The notes: a model not told the origin generated them from the letters alone. A stretch of 64,000 nucleotides of DNA from Azospirillum sp. TSH100 (GCF_004923295.1 NZ_CP039635.1:268501-332500), one strand, 5' to 3'; positions 29,794 through 39,091 are shown, numbered from the stretch's first letter. Numbers and translations are program-made.

Positions 29794-29818
29794 TTACAGG
29801 AATGGCATATTTCTGTAA
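29794..29818. promoter_or_regulatory. Probable RpiR operator
   Basis: Arms TTACAGGAAT and ATTTCTGTAA form an inverted repeat matching at 9 of 10 positions around a five-base spacer (GGCAT). It is 50 bases upstream of the RpiR-family gene in a locally AT-rich stretch. RpiR proteins such as HexR bind palindromes with TGTAA-like half-sites, so autoregulation and control of the operon is likely, but unproven. Confidence 0.55.
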
Positions 29819-30003
29819 ATCCATTTTCAAATATGGACGTATGAGTGTCCTCCCCGCAGGGGGCGACAGCAGGTCGCACCTGCGGACTGCCGGGACGCAA
29901 GCGCCTGATTCCGAACTTCCCTAAGGTCTTCCTTATCGTTTGTTAACGATGTTTGCCGCAATCATCCCGGATCATCGGACTCAGCGCATCATGAAGGGTA
30001 GCA

Positions 30004-31026
30004 ATGGCTCAGAAGGTTCGTGAGGACTACCGGACCCTCACCGGCCCCGAAAAGGCCGCCATCATGATGCTTGCGCTCGGCGAGGAGCATTCGTCCAAGC
30101 TGTTCGCCATGATGGACGACGAGGAAATCAAGGAGCTGTCCCAGGTGATGGCGAACCTGGGCACGGTGTCGGCCAACCTGATCGAGCGACTGTTCGTCGA
30201 ATTCGCCGAGCAGATGTCGTCGAGCGGCACCGTCGTCGGCTCCTTCGATTCGACCGAACGGCTGCTGCTGAAGACCCTGCCGAAGGACAAGGTCGATCAG
30301 ATCATGGAGGACATCCGTGGTCCGGCCGGCCGCACCATGTGGGACAAGCTGACCAACGTGAACGAGTCGGTTCTGTCCAACTACCTGAAGAACGAATACC
30401 CGCAGACGGTCGCCGTCGTCCTGTCCAAGATCCGCTCCGACCATGCCGGCCGTGTCCTGGCCCAGCTGCCGGAAAGCTTCGCGATGGAAGTCATCATGCG
30501 CATGCTGCGCATGGAGGCGGTGCAGAAGGAGGTTCTGGACGACGTCGAGCGCACGTTGCGCACAGAGTTCATGACCAACCTCGCCCGCACCAGCCGACGC
30601 GACAGCCACGAGATGCTGGCGGAGATCTTCAACGGGCTGGACCGCACCACCGAACACCGCTTCATGGCGGCACTGGAGGAGCGCAACCGCGACAGCGCCG
30701 AGCGCATCAAGTCGCTGATGTTCACCTTCGAGGATCTGTCGAAGCTCGATCCCACCGGCGTCCAGACGATGCTGCGCACGGTCGACAAGCAGAAGCTGGG
30801 CACCGCCCTGAAGGGCGCGTCGGAGTCGCTGAAGGATCTGTTCTTCTCCAACATGTCCGAGCGCGCCGGCAAGATCCTGCGCGAGGACATGGCCGCCATG
30901 GGTCCGGTCCGCGTGCGCGACGTGGACGAGGCACAGATGTACATGGTCCAGCTGGCCAAGGATCTCGCCGCCCGCGGCGAGCTGGTCCTTGCCGAGGGCA
31001 GCGGCGAGAACGAGCTGATCTACTGA
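30004..31026 (+). CDS. fliG: Flagellar motor switch protein FliG
   Basis: A 340-residue FliG with the N-terminal FliF-binding domain ([23 protein letters not shown]), middle EHPQ-type motif (here [14 protein letters not shown], about 131-144) and the C-terminal torque domain with its charged helix (about 275-320, [20 protein letters not shown]). It is the rotor protein that interacts with the MotA stator and sets rotation direction. It stands alone rather than in a fli operon here. The start ATG is preceded by GGGTAGC, a weak ribosome site. Azospirilla can carry separate polar and lateral flagellar systems; which this serves is not shown. Confidence 0.95.
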   Translation: MAQKVREDYRTLTGPEKAAIMMLALGEEHSSKLFAMMDDEEIKELSQVMANLGTVSANLIERLFVEFAEQMSSSGTVVGSFDSTERLLLKTLPKDKVDQIMEDIRGPAGRTMWDKLTNVNESVLSNYLKNEYPQTVAVVLSKIRSDHAGRVLAQLPESFAMEVIMRMLRMEAVQKEVLDDVERTLRTEFMTNLARTSRRDSHEMLAEIFNGLDRTTEHRFMAALEERNRDSAERIKSLMFTFEDLSKLDPTGVQTMLRTVDKQKLGTALKGASESLKDLFFSNMSERAGKILREDMAAMGPVRVRDVDEAQMYMVQLAKDLAARGELVLAEGSGENELIY

Positions 31027-31052
31027 TCCGCCATACAGTTTTCCGTCATAAG

Positions 31053-31076
31053 CAGCGGACAGCGCTGAGTTTTTTT
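31053..31076 (+). terminator. Candidate terminator after fliG
   Basis: CAGCG-gacag-CGCTG is a five-pair stem followed, after AG, by seven T residues, 26 bases after the fliG stop. The stem is short, so efficiency is doubtful. Confidence 0.4.
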
Positions 31077-31233
31077 CCGCTGCCCCCACACGGGGTTTGA
31101 CGGAAGCTCCGGAACGGTGAACCCTTGGAGTCCGAAAACGGGCGGGATCAGGGGGGCGCTGTCCGCTCCCGTCCGACCGGCCGGAAGGCCGGCGGATGCC
31201 GCATCGGCCAATAACAGGGAGCTTCCGAACATC

Positions 31234-32244
31234 ATGACCGCTGACACGCTGCAATCCCGTCTCATCAGCCGGGTGGCCGGTCCGATCGTCGCCGGCCTGC
31301 TGGGTCTGGGTGTCGCCGCCGGGCCGCTGGCGGCCGCGGCCGAAACCTGGGACATGCCGACGCCGTACCCGGACACGAACCTGCACACCATCGTGGTGAA
31401 GCAGTTCGCCGACGACGTGAAGGCGGCCACCGCCGGCAAGATCCAGATCACCGTCCATTCCAACGGCTCGCTGATCCGCCATCCGGAGATCAAGCGCGCG
31501 GTCCAGTCCGGTCAGGCCCAGCTGGGCGAGGTGCTGATCAGTTCCTGGGCGAACGAGGATCCGCTTTACGGCCTCGATTCGGTCCCCTTCCTCGCCACCG
31601 ACTTCAAATCGGCCCACAAGCTGTACGAGGTCTCCAAGCCCTATCTGGAGAAGAAGCTGGAGCGCCAGCGCCTGAAGCTGCTCTACTCGATCCCGTGGCC
31701 GCCGCAGGGCCTCTATGTGAAGGACGAGATCCAGGCGGTCGAAGGGCTGAAGAGCCAGAAGTTCCGCGCCTACAACCCCGCCACCACCCGCATCGCCGAA
31801 CTGACCGGCGCCATCCCGGTGAAGATCGAGGCGGCCGAGGTGGCGCAGGCCTTCGGCACCGGCATCGTCACGGCGATGATCACGTCCGCCGCCACCGGCG
31901 TCGACACCAAGGCCTGGGACTTCGTGAAGGTGTACTACGACGTGCAGGCATGGCTGCCGCGCAACATGGTGTTCGTCAATTCTGAAGTCTGGAAGGGGCT
32001 GGACGCCGGCACCCAGAAGGCGATCCAGGACGCCGCGGCGAAGGCCGAGGCCGCCGGCTGGGCCGAATGGGAAAAGAAGACGGCCGATCTGAACAAGACC
32101 ATGGCCGACAACGGCATGAAGGTGTTGCCGCCGTCCGACAAGCTGAAGGAGGGCCTGTCCGCCATCGGCAAGACCATGACCGCGGAATGGACCAAGGCAG
32201 CCGGCGCCGACGGCGAGGCGATCATTTCCGCCTTCGGCAAGTAA
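31234..32244 (+). CDS. TRAP transporter substrate-binding protein, DctP type
   Basis: A 336-residue periplasmic binding protein with a Sec signal peptide (hydrophobic residues 15-34, predicted cleavage after AAA at 36). The DctP family is shown by the conserved region around NPATTRIAELTGAIPVKIEAAEVAQAF (about 187-213), whose arginine normally contacts the ligand carboxylate. It delivers an organic acid to the DctQM proteins encoded next. The adjoining pxpB/pxpC genes make 5-oxoproline or a related lactam/carboxylate an attractive ligand, but this is inference. The ATG at 31234 is chosen because it gives a proper signal peptide. Confidence 0.9.
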   Translation: MTADTLQSRLISRVAGPIVAGLLGLGVAAGPLAAAAETWDMPTPYPDTNLHTIVVKQFADDVKAATAGKIQITVHSNGSLIRHPEIKRAVQSGQAQLGEVLISSWANEDPLYGLDSVPFLATDFKSAHKLYEVSKPYLEKKLERQRLKLLYSIPWPPQGLYVKDEIQAVEGLKSQKFRAYNPATTRIAELTGAIPVKIEAAEVAQAFGTGIVTAMITSAATGVDTKAWDFVKVYYDVQAWLPRNMVFVNSEVWKGLDAGTQKAIQDAAAKAEAAGWAEWEKKTADLNKTMADNGMKVLPPSDKLKEGLSAIGKTMTAEWTKAAGADGEAIISAFGK

Positions 32245-32355
32245 CCGCTCCAAAGGCAGCCGGCCGGCACCGCCCTTGCCAAGCACTGCAAGGCGGCCGG
32301 CCGGACGCCCCCGACGCCCCTTCGCTTCGCCCCGACCGCAGGAGGTGGTTGCGCC

Positions 32356-32865
32356 ATGCGCACCGCACTGTCCATCCTTTACCGCGCCGCCGAGATCCTG
32401 GGCGCGGTCCTGCTCGCCGCCATCGCCGTCCTGATCGTGACGCAGGTGGTTTCCCGTTTGGTCGACCGCATGGTGCCGGGGGCTGACGAGCTTGCCGGCT
32501 ACTGCATGGCGGCGTCATTCTTCCTGATGCTGGGCCCGGCGCTGCGCCGCGGCGCGCACATCCGCGTCGGCGTGCTGGTGGAACGGCTGAACGGCACCGC
32601 CCGCCGCGTCATGGAGCTGCTGTGCCTGGGCTTCGCCACCGCGCTCAGCGCCTATTTCGCCTGGTACTGGCTGCGCATGACCTACGATTCCTATGATTTC
32701 GGCGATCTCAGCCAGGGCGTTCTGCCGGTCCCGCTGTGGATGCCGCAGGCGCTGATGGCGGTGGGTCTGGTGGTGCTGGTCATCGCCCTGATCGACGATC
32801 TGCTGGCCGTGCTGGCGGGGCGCGACGCCTCCTACCAGCATGCCGGCATGCAGAGCGAGGGCTGA
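32356..32865 (+). CDS. TRAP transporter small permease, DctQ type
   Basis: A 169-residue protein with four predicted membrane helices, the size and topology of DctQ. GADELAGYCMAASFFLMLGPALRRGAHIRV is the typical core motif. GGAGGT nine bases before the ATG is a strong ribosome site. It forms the membrane complex with the DctM-type protein, starting three bases before that gene. Confidence 0.92.
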   Translation: MRTALSILYRAAEILGAVLLAAIAVLIVTQVVSRLVDRMVPGADELAGYCMAASFFLMLGPALRRGAHIRVGVLVERLNGTARRVMELLCLGFATALSAYFAWYWLRMTYDSYDFGDLSQGVLPVPLWMPQALMAVGLVVLVIALIDDLLAVLAGRDASYQHAGMQSEG

Positions 32866-32868
32866 GCG

Positions 32869-34170
32869 ATGGATCAGACGACCGCTTCCCTCGTCGTCGT
32901 GGTGACGATGTTCCTGATGCTGGGGGCCGGCGTGTGGGTGGCGCTGGCGCTGGCCGGCGTCGGCTTCGTCGCCATGGCGCTGTTCACCGCAAGGCCGGTC
33001 GGCATGGTGATGGCGACCAACATCTGGGGCGCCAGCACCTCCTGGACGCTGACCGCCCTGCCGCTGTTCATCTGGATGGGCGAGATCCTGTTCCGCACCC
33101 GAATCTCGTCCGACATGTTCAAGGGACTGGCGCCCTGGACCGGCTGGCTCCCCGGCCGGCTGATGCATGTGAACATCATCGGCTGCTCGATCTTCGCCGC
33201 GGTGTCCGGCTCGTCCGCCGCCACCGCCGCCACCATCGGCCGCATGACCATTCCTGAACTGAACCGCCGCGGCTACGACCCGATGATGACGCTGGGCTCG
33301 CTGGCCGGCGCCGGCACGCTGGGGCTGCTGATCCCGCCCTCGATCATCATGATCGTCTATGGCGTCGCCGCCGACGTGTCGATCGCCCGGCTGTTCATCG
33401 CCGGCGTCATCCCCGGCATCGTGCTGACCGGCCTGTTCATGCTGTATGTCGGCGGCTGGTCGCTGCTGAACCCCGGCCGGGTGCCGCCGCCGGAACCGTC
33501 GCAGAGCTTCGCGGAAAAGATCCGCGACACCGGCGCCCTGATCCCGGTGGTGATGCTGATCGCCGCCGTCCTGGGCTCGATCTATGTCGGCATCGCCACC
33601 CCGACGGAGGCCGCCGGCATCGGCGTTCTGGGTTCGCTGGTGCTGGCGCTGGTGACCGGCACGCTCAGCTGGACGACCTTCCGCGACAGCCTGTTCGGCG
33701 CCGCCCACACCTCCTGCATGATCGGCTTCATCCTGGCGGGTGCCGCCTTCCTGACGGTTGCGATGGGTTATACCGGCATCCCGCGCCTGCTGGCGGAATG
33801 GATCACCACCATGCAGCTGTCGCCGGCGGCGCTGCTGGTGGCGCTGACCGCCTTCTTCGTGGTGATGGGCTGCTTCCTCGACGGCATCTCGATGGTGGTG
33901 CTGACCACTTCGGTCATCCTGCCGATGGTGCAGCGGGCGGGCATCGACCTGCTGTGGTTCGGCATCTACATCATCATCGTGGTGGAAATGGCGCAGATCA
34001 CCCCGCCGGTCGGCTTCAACCTGTTCGTTCTGCAATCGATGACCGGCAAGGACATCTTCACCATCGGCAAGGCCAGCCTGCCTTTCTTCCTGCTGATGGT
34101 GGTGATGGTGGCCCTGCTGTGGGTGTTCCCCGGCATGGTGTCCTGGCTGCCGTCGATGATGATCGGGTAA
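32869..34170 (+). CDS. TRAP transporter large permease, DctM type
   Basis: A 433-residue, roughly 12-helix DctM subunit. The two elevator-domain repeats show in SGSSAATAATIGRMTIPEL (about 107-125) and, near the C-terminus, EMAQITPPVGFNLFVLQ. This subunit carries the Na+-driven translocation pathway. It follows dctQ almost without a gap, and pxpB starts 12 bases after its stop, so transporter and enzyme genes are probably one transcript. Confidence 0.93.
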   Translation: MDQTTASLVVVVTMFLMLGAGVWVALALAGVGFVAMALFTARPVGMVMATNIWGASTSWTLTALPLFIWMGEILFRTRISSDMFKGLAPWTGWLPGRLMHVNIIGCSIFAAVSGSSAATAATIGRMTIPELNRRGYDPMMTLGSLAGAGTLGLLIPPSIIMIVYGVAADVSIARLFIAGVIPGIVLTGLFMLYVGGWSLLNPGRVPPPEPSQSFAEKIRDTGALIPVVMLIAAVLGSIYVGIATPTEAAGIGVLGSLVLALVTGTLSWTTFRDSLFGAAHTSCMIGFILAGAAFLTVAMGYTGIPRLLAEWITTMQLSPAALLVALTAFFVVMGCFLDGISMVVLTTSVILPMVQRAGIDLLWFGIYIIIVVEMAQITPPVGFNLFVLQSMTGKDIFTIGKASLPFFLLMVVMVALLWVFPGMVSWLPSMMIG

Positions 34171-34181
34171 GGAGCAAGAGT

Positions 34182-34901
34182 GTGGAGGTCCGCTTCACCA
34201 GCGTCGGCGACACTGCCTTCAACGTCGAGTTCGGCGAAACCATCGACCGGGTGACCAACACCCGCGTCATGGCCCTGCACGCCCGGCTGAAGGCCGCCCC
34301 GCCGCTGGGCTTGGTGGAGACTGTGCCGACCTTCCGCTCGCTGCTGGTGGTCTATGATCCCGTCGCCACCAGCCGCCGGGAGACGCAGGCGGCGGTGGAG
34401 TCGGCGCTGGCCGGCAGCGACGCTGCCCCGTCGGAGGGGCGGTTATGGCGGCTGCCGGTCTGTTACGACCCCGACCTCGGACCTGATCTGGCGGAACTGG
34501 CGGACACGCTGGGCCTGACGGCCGATCGGGTCGCAGAGCTGCACCGATCGACCGAGTATTTCGTCTACATGCTCGGCTTCATGCCGGGCTTCGGCTACAT
34601 GGGCGACCTGCCGGCGGAACTGGAACGCCCGCGCCGGAGCGAACCGCGGGTGCGGGTGCCCGCCGGTTCCGTCGCCGTCGCCGGCCGGCTGACCACCGTC
34701 TATCCCTGGGAGAGCCCTGGCGGCTGGCACCTGATCGGCCGCTGCCCGGTGCCGCTCTATGACGGCGGCCGGCCCGATCCGGTTCTGCTGGCGGCCGGCG
34801 ACCGGGTGCGCTTCGAGGCGGTGGACCGTGCGGCCTTCGACGGAATCGCCGAGGCCTTGGCTGCCGGCCGCTTCGATCCCGGCAGCCTGAGGGTGGCATG
34901 A
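34182..34901 (+). CDS. pxpB: 5-oxoprolinase subunit B (KipI-like)
   Basis: A 239-residue allophanate-hydrolase subunit 1 family protein (KipI/PxpB). Family blocks are VRFTSVGDTAFNVEFGE at the N-terminus, YMLGFMPGFGYMGDLP (about 129-144) and RVRVPAGSVAVAGRLTTVYPWESPGGWHLIGR. The start is probably the GTG at 34182 after GGAG; no ATG is available. PxpB acts with PxpC and PxpA in ATP-dependent ring opening of 5-oxoproline to glutamate. It overlaps pxpC by up to four bases. Confidence 0.88.
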   Translation: MEVRFTSVGDTAFNVEFGETIDRVTNTRVMALHARLKAAPPLGLVETVPTFRSLLVVYDPVATSRRETQAAVESALAGSDAAPSEGRLWRLPVCYDPDLGPDLAELADTLGLTADRVAELHRSTEYFVYMLGFMPGFGYMGDLPAELERPRRSEPRVRVPAGSVAVAGRLTTVYPWESPGGWHLIGRCPVPLYDGGRPDPVLLAAGDRVRFEAVDRAAFDGIAEALAAGRFDPGSLRVA

Positions 34902-35959
34902 TGACGGCCTTCCTCACCGTGGTCCGGCCCGGCCTGTTCGCGACGATCCAGGATTTGGGGCGCTTCGGCTTCCAGGAGCTGGGCATGCCGGTGGCCGGCG
35001 CGCTCGACCCGGTGGCGCTGCGGCTGGCCAACGCACTGGTCGGCAATCCGCCGGGGATGGCGGGGCTGGAAATCGCCCTGCTCGGCCCTGACCTGCGGGT
35101 GGATGCGCCCTCCGTCCGCATCGCCGCGGTCGGTCCGATGGCAATGAGGCTGGAACGCGAGGGCGCCACCCCGCAGCCGCTGGAGCCTCACCGCAGCCAC
35201 ACCCTGCACCGGGACGACGTGCTGCGGCTGGGCGCGGTGAACGGTGCGTCCGTCGCCTGTCTGGCGGTGGCCGGCGGCTTCGCGCTGGCACCGGTGATGG
35301 GCAGCCTGTCCACCTATGTGCGCGCCGGCATCGGCCCCCTGGGGGGGCGCCCCCTGGCGCAGGACGACCGGCTTCCGCTGGCTCTTGAGTCCGCCCCGGA
35401 CGGTCCGGACGTCGAATTGCCTCAGCCGCCCGACTATGGCACCGGCCCGCTGCGGATCGTGTTGGGACCGCAGGAGGATCGCTTCACCGGGGCGGCGCTG
35501 ACGACCTTTCTGTCCGCGACCTACCGCGTCGGCAGCCAAGCCGACCGCATGGGCCTGCGGCTGGACGGACCGGCGCTGGCGCATAAAGACAGCGCCGACA
35601 TCCCGTCGGACGGGCTGGTCACCGGCTCCGTCCAAGTGCCGGGCAACGGCCAGCCGATCCTGCTGCTGAACGACCACCAGACCGCCGGCGGCTATGCCAA
35701 GATCGCCACGGTGATATCCGCCGACCTGCCCCGAGCCGGACGCCTGCGCCCCGGCGACAGCCTGTCCTTCCAGGCGGTGACGGTGGAGGAGGCCGAAGCG
35801 CTCCGACGCCGGCGGGAGCAATCCATCGCCGGCTGGATCCGCGCCATCCGCCCGGTGCGCCCGGCCGGCGGCATCGATCTGGAGGCGCTCTATGCCGGGA
35901 ACCTGATCTCCGGCACCGTCGACATCGTGAATGGCGGCAGCGACCTGCCTTTGCTGTGA
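34898..35959 (+). CDS. pxpC: 5-oxoprolinase subunit C (KipA-like, biotin-dependent carboxyltransferase family)
   Basis: A 353-residue allophanate-hydrolase subunit 2 family protein (KipA/PxpC). Typical blocks are RPGLFATIQDLGRFGFQELGMPVAGALDPVALRLAN at the N-terminus and SDGLVTGSVQVPGNGQPILLLNDHQTAGGYAKIATV in the second half. It is the partner of PxpB. PxpA (LamB/YcsF) is not encoded in this window; the next genes are unrelated. The tandem ATGATG leaves the first or second Met (34898 or 34901) open as the start. Confidence 0.9.
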   Translation: MMTAFLTVVRPGLFATIQDLGRFGFQELGMPVAGALDPVALRLANALVGNPPGMAGLEIALLGPDLRVDAPSVRIAAVGPMAMRLEREGATPQPLEPHRSHTLHRDDVLRLGAVNGASVACLAVAGGFALAPVMGSLSTYVRAGIGPLGGRPLAQDDRLPLALESAPDGPDVELPQPPDYGTGPLRIVLGPQEDRFTGAALTTFLSATYRVGSQADRMGLRLDGPALAHKDSADIPSDGLVTGSVQVPGNGQPILLLNDHQTAGGYAKIATVISADLPRAGRLRPGDSLSFQAVTVEEAEALRRRREQSIAGWIRAIRPVRPAGGIDLEALYAGNLISGTVDIVNGGSDLPLL

Positions 35960-35996
35960 CGCGTCGACCTTGGGTTACCCTTCAGTAAACCGGCAC

Positions 35997-37115
35997 TCAG
36001 GAAACCGGGACCGGCTCCTTCACGCCAGCCTCACGATGGCGGCAGACCCGGTCCCGGCCGCCCTGCTTGGCTTGATAGAGCGCCATGTCGGCCGCCTTGA
36101 TCATCACGTCGGCGCGGTCGATGTCAGGGCTGAGGGTCGACAGCCCGATGCTGACCGTCACTTGCAGGATCGCGCCATCCTGCGGAATGGCGAGGTCACG
36201 GACGGCACAGCGCAGACGTTCGGCAAGCAGGGCCGCTCCGTCGATCGGCGCATTGGGGAGCAGGATGGCGAACTCCTCGCCGCCAAAGCGGGCGACAAGA
36301 TCGCTCTGCCGCACGCTGCGCTGGAGCAGGCGGCTGAGCGCCACCAGCACAGCGTCGCCGGCATCGTGCCCGCGGGTGTCGTTGACCTCCTTGAAATGGT
36401 CGATGTCCAGCATCAGCAGCGACACCGGCGTGTCGTGACGCAGCGCGCCGGCCACCGTCCGGTCGATCGCCGCGAAAAAGGCCCGGCGGTTCGCCAGGCC
36501 GGTCAACGGGTCACTCAGCGCGGCGTCCCGCAGCATCTTCTCCGTATCGACACGGCGGCGCTCGCGTCCCAGCATCGTGCCCAGCATCAGGATGCCGCCC
36601 ACCGTGAACAGCGCGATGGGCAGCCCCCCATTGACGAAGATCGGAAACGCGACCTCCCACGGCAGCACGAAGATGCTGAGCGAGTGGAGCGACGCGATCG
36701 GCGCCAGAGCGAACAGCGGCCTTGCCGTTCGCCAGCTCGGCGCGGGAACCAGCCACCGGATCAGCAGCCCTGCGGCGCCGGCCAGCACAATCCCGACCAC
36801 TCCCGGCATGACGCCTGCCCCACCGACCGCCACGCGGGCAACCGACACCAGTCCGGCGGCGAGCATGGCGGCCAGGGGTCCGCCGAAAGGCGCGGCCAGC
36901 GCCACCGGCACCGCCTTGACGTCCAGATTGATGCCGGGAAGGATGGGGACGGACTGCAGCATGGCCGTCACCCCGCCGGCGCCGAACAGCAGGCCCAGGC
37001 AAAGCTGGCGCAGCCAGGGCCGATCACCCAGGCGGTACAGGACCGTTCCATAGATCAGCGTCATCAGCGCCAGCAGCCCGACGCCGCCCGCAAGTGCGGT
37101 CATGACCGTTCCCAT
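35997..37115 (-). CDS. Membrane-bound diguanylate cyclase (GGDEF)
   Basis: A 372-residue protein with an N-terminal membrane sensor of about six helices resembling 5TM-5TMR_LYT (VPILPGINLDVKAVPVALAAPFGGPLAA) and a C-terminal GGDEF domain. The active motif GGEEF is at 278-282 and the inhibitory I-site RQSD at 269-272, so an active, product-inhibited cyclase making cyclic di-GMP is expected. The ATG at 37115 is preferred because the hydrophobic sensor starts directly after it; in-frame upstream codons up to 37235 add a polar tail. It converges with pxpC, 37 bases away. Confidence 0.88.
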   Translation of the reverse strand: MGTVMTALAGGVGLLALMTLIYGTVLYRLGDRPWLRQLCLGLLFGAGGVTAMLQSVPILPGINLDVKAVPVALAAPFGGPLAAMLAAGLVSVARVAVGGAGVMPGVVGIVLAGAAGLLIRWLVPAPSWRTARPLFALAPIASLHSLSIFVLPWEVAFPIFVNGGLPIALFTVGGILMLGTMLGRERRRVDTEKMLRDAALSDPLTGLANRRAFFAAIDRTVAGALRHDTPVSLLMLDIDHFKEVNDTRGHDAGDAVLVALSRLLQRSVRQSDLVARFGGEEFAILLPNAPIDGAALLAERLRCAVRDLAIPQDGAILQVTVSIGLSTLSPDIDRADVMIKAADMALYQAKQGGRDRVCRHREAGVKEPVPVS

Positions 37116-37591
37116 GGCGCTGGGTTCCTCCACCTGCTGCTCCTTTTGGGATATGCGGTTGCTGGCCTTCCTCCGATCATCCTCTTGCGAACATCCCAAT
37201 ATTGTACATTGGGGTTTGTCCCAAATGTTGCGCAATGGGAACGGCCTAGCAGAGGGTCACAACGCATTCGGGGGAACGCCGCTTGACGAAATGCCGCAGA
37301 TGATGCGGTTGACCAATGAGGATCGGGGCAACTACCATACCAGCAACTGGAATGGTAGTATGCGACGCCATGAACGGTTCCCAAGCGGCACCGCTCCCGA
37401 CGATGGCCTGACTGCTCCAGGAAACTTGCTGAAACGTGCGGCCGCCGCCGGACGACGCCGTGGACCTGCCGATCGATCGGCGTCCCGCGCATCCCATCCG
37501 GCATGCCCAATCCAATGCGGGCCCGATGCCTGCGGGAGGCCGGTGTGCGAACACCGGGCGGCGGCGCGCGTCCTGGCTGGAGACGCCTATC
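37116..37591. other. Long divergent intergenic region
   Basis: These 476 bases separate the diguanylate cyclase from the hexuronate operon. No convincing gene is seen. The left third (about 37190-37250) is AT-richer with CATTGG-type repeats and may hold the cyclase promoter; a strong palindrome is at 37331-37359. The long leader before exuT is otherwise GC-rich and featureless. Confidence 0.5.
37331..37359. promoter_or_regulatory. Long palindrome, probable operator of the exuT-uxuBA operon
   Basis: Arms ACTACCATACCAG and CTGGAATGGTAGT match at 12 of 13 positions around a three-base centre (CAA). It lies 233 bases upstream of exuT. Its TGGTAT-like core recalls operators of GntR-family UxuR/ExuR regulators. 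No such regulator is encoded in the window. It is not followed by a T-run, so a terminator is unlikely. Confidence 0.55.
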
Positions 37592-38965
37592 ATGAGCGAA
37601 CAGATCATTGCCGACGCCGGACCCGGCCAGTCGGCGGAACCGGCCCGCCGGGCCGGCGGTATCGGCAAAGCGGCGGGCAGTGCCGCGGTCACGGTCAGCA
37701 AGGCCATCGGCCGCTACCGCTGGACCATCTGCGGCCTGCTCTTCTTCTCGACCACCATCAACTACATGGACCGGCAGGTTCTGGGCCTGTTGAAGTCCAC
37801 GCTGATGGGCGACATGGGCTGGACCGAGTCGGATTTCGGCGACATCGTCGCCGCCTTCTCGCTGGCCTACGCCTTCGGCTATGTCGGCTGCGGCCGGCTG
37901 ATGGACAAGATCGGCATCCGCATCGGCCTGCCGGCGGCCGTCGCCGGCTGGAGCTTCTTCGCCTGCGTCCATGCCTTCATGGGCAGCGTCTTCGGCTTCA
38001 AGGTGGCGCGCGCCGGCCTGGGTCTGACCGAGGGCGGCAATTTCCCGGCCTCGATCAAGGCGGTGTCGGAGTGGTTCCCGGCCAAGGAACGGGCACTCGC
38101 CACCGGCATCTTCAACGCCGGTTCCAACGTCGGCGCGGTCGTGGCACCGATCCTGGTGCCGATCCTGCTCGTCGCCTATGGCTGGCAGGCCGCCTTCCTG
38201 GTCACCGGCGGCATCGGCTTCTTCTGGGTCATCGCCTGGCTGCTGATCTACCGCAAGCCGGAAGACCATCCGAAGCTGACGGCGGAGGAGCTCGCCTATA
38301 TCCGCAGCGATCCCGTCCAGCCGCAGGAGAACATCCCCTGGATCAAGCTGCTGAGCTATCGCGGCACCTGGGCGAACATCGTCGGCACCTGCTTCTCGGC
38401 GCCCGTCTGGTGGTTCTATCTGAACTGGGTTCCCGGCTTCCTGAACAAGCAGTATGGCGTCAACCTGTTCGGGGCGATGCTTCCGCTGATCATCATCTAC
38501 ACCATGGCCGATTTCGGCAGCGTCGGCGGCGGCTGGTTCTCCTCCCACCTGATCAAGCGCGGGGTGAAGCCGCTGCGTGCCCGCAAGCTGACCTTCCTGG
38601 TCTGCGGCCTGTGCGTGCTGCCGGTCTTCTTCGCCTCGACCGTGTCCAACATGTGGCTCGCCGTTCTGCTGATCGGCATCGCCGCCTCCGCCCACCAGGG
38701 CTATTCAGCCAACGTCTACACCATTGTCTCCGACACCATGCCGCGCAACGCGGTGGGCTCGGTGGTCGGCATCGGCGGCTTCTGTGCCTACTTCGTCGGC
38801 ATGTTCGTGTCGATGGGCGTCGGCCGCCTGCTGGACGCGACCAACGGCAACTATCAGGTGTTGTTCGCCATCGCGTCGGTCCTCTACCTCGTCGGTCTGG
38901 CGATCATGCACTTCATCCTGCCGAAGACCGGGTCGGGCAAAACCCCGGCCGGGATCGAGGTCTGA
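37592..38965 (+). CDS. exuT: Hexuronate MFS transporter, ExuT-like
   Basis: A 457-residue, 12-helix major facilitator of the anion:cation symporter family. INYMDRQVLGLLKSTLMGDMGW after helix 1 and GYVGCGRLMDKIGIRIGLPA in loop 2-3 are typical of ExuT (D-glucuronate/D-galacturonate:H+ symport). The following uxuB and uxuA genes support uronate as substrate. The ATG at 37592 is chosen; the product starts with a polar tail of about 40 residues before the first helix, longer than in E. coli ExuT. Confidence 0.88.
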   Translation: MSEQIIADAGPGQSAEPARRAGGIGKAAGSAAVTVSKAIGRYRWTICGLLFFSTTINYMDRQVLGLLKSTLMGDMGWTESDFGDIVAAFSLAYAFGYVGCGRLMDKIGIRIGLPAAVAGWSFFACVHAFMGSVFGFKVARAGLGLTEGGNFPASIKAVSEWFPAKERALATGIFNAGSNVGAVVAPILVPILLVAYGWQAAFLVTGGIGFFWVIAWLLIYRKPEDHPKLTAEELAYIRSDPVQPQENIPWIKLLSYRGTWANIVGTCFSAPVWWFYLNWVPGFLNKQYGVNLFGAMLPLIIIYTMADFGSVGGGWFSSHLIKRGVKPLRARKLTFLVCGLCVLPVFFASTVSNMWLAVLLIGIAASAHQGYSANVYTIVSDTMPRNAVGSVVGIGGFCAYFVGMFVSMGVGRLLDATNGNYQVLFAIASVLYLVGLAIMHFILPKTGSGKTPAGIEV

Positions 38966-38990
38966 CCTTCGCACCACCTCGCCCGCGACA

Positions 38991-39091
38991 CTCCGGGGCG
39001 TCCCGCCCCGGAGCCTTCCCGACCAACGTCAAATCTACCGAATGACGGTGCACCGGCCCACCTGCACTGCCGCACTGCCCCCGGGGGGCAG
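38991..39091. other. Two hairpins between exuT and uxuB
   Basis: CTCCGGGGCG-tcc-CGCCCCGGAG (38991-39013) is a perfect ten-pair stem, and CTGCCCCCGGGGGGCAG (39075-39091) a second near-perfect palindrome. Neither is followed by a T-run. They probably set relative expression or mRNA stability of the transporter versus the enzymes. Confidence 0.55.

Noticed and set aside
29935..29950. ATCGTT-tgtt-AACGAT inverted repeat upstream of fliG as a flagellar regulator site
   Set aside because: It is perfect but short, and no flagellar sigma factor consensus could be recognised around it.
29989..32286. 765-codon minus-strand open frame
   Set aside because: It covers fliG and dctP, both unambiguous, and has no recognisable domain.
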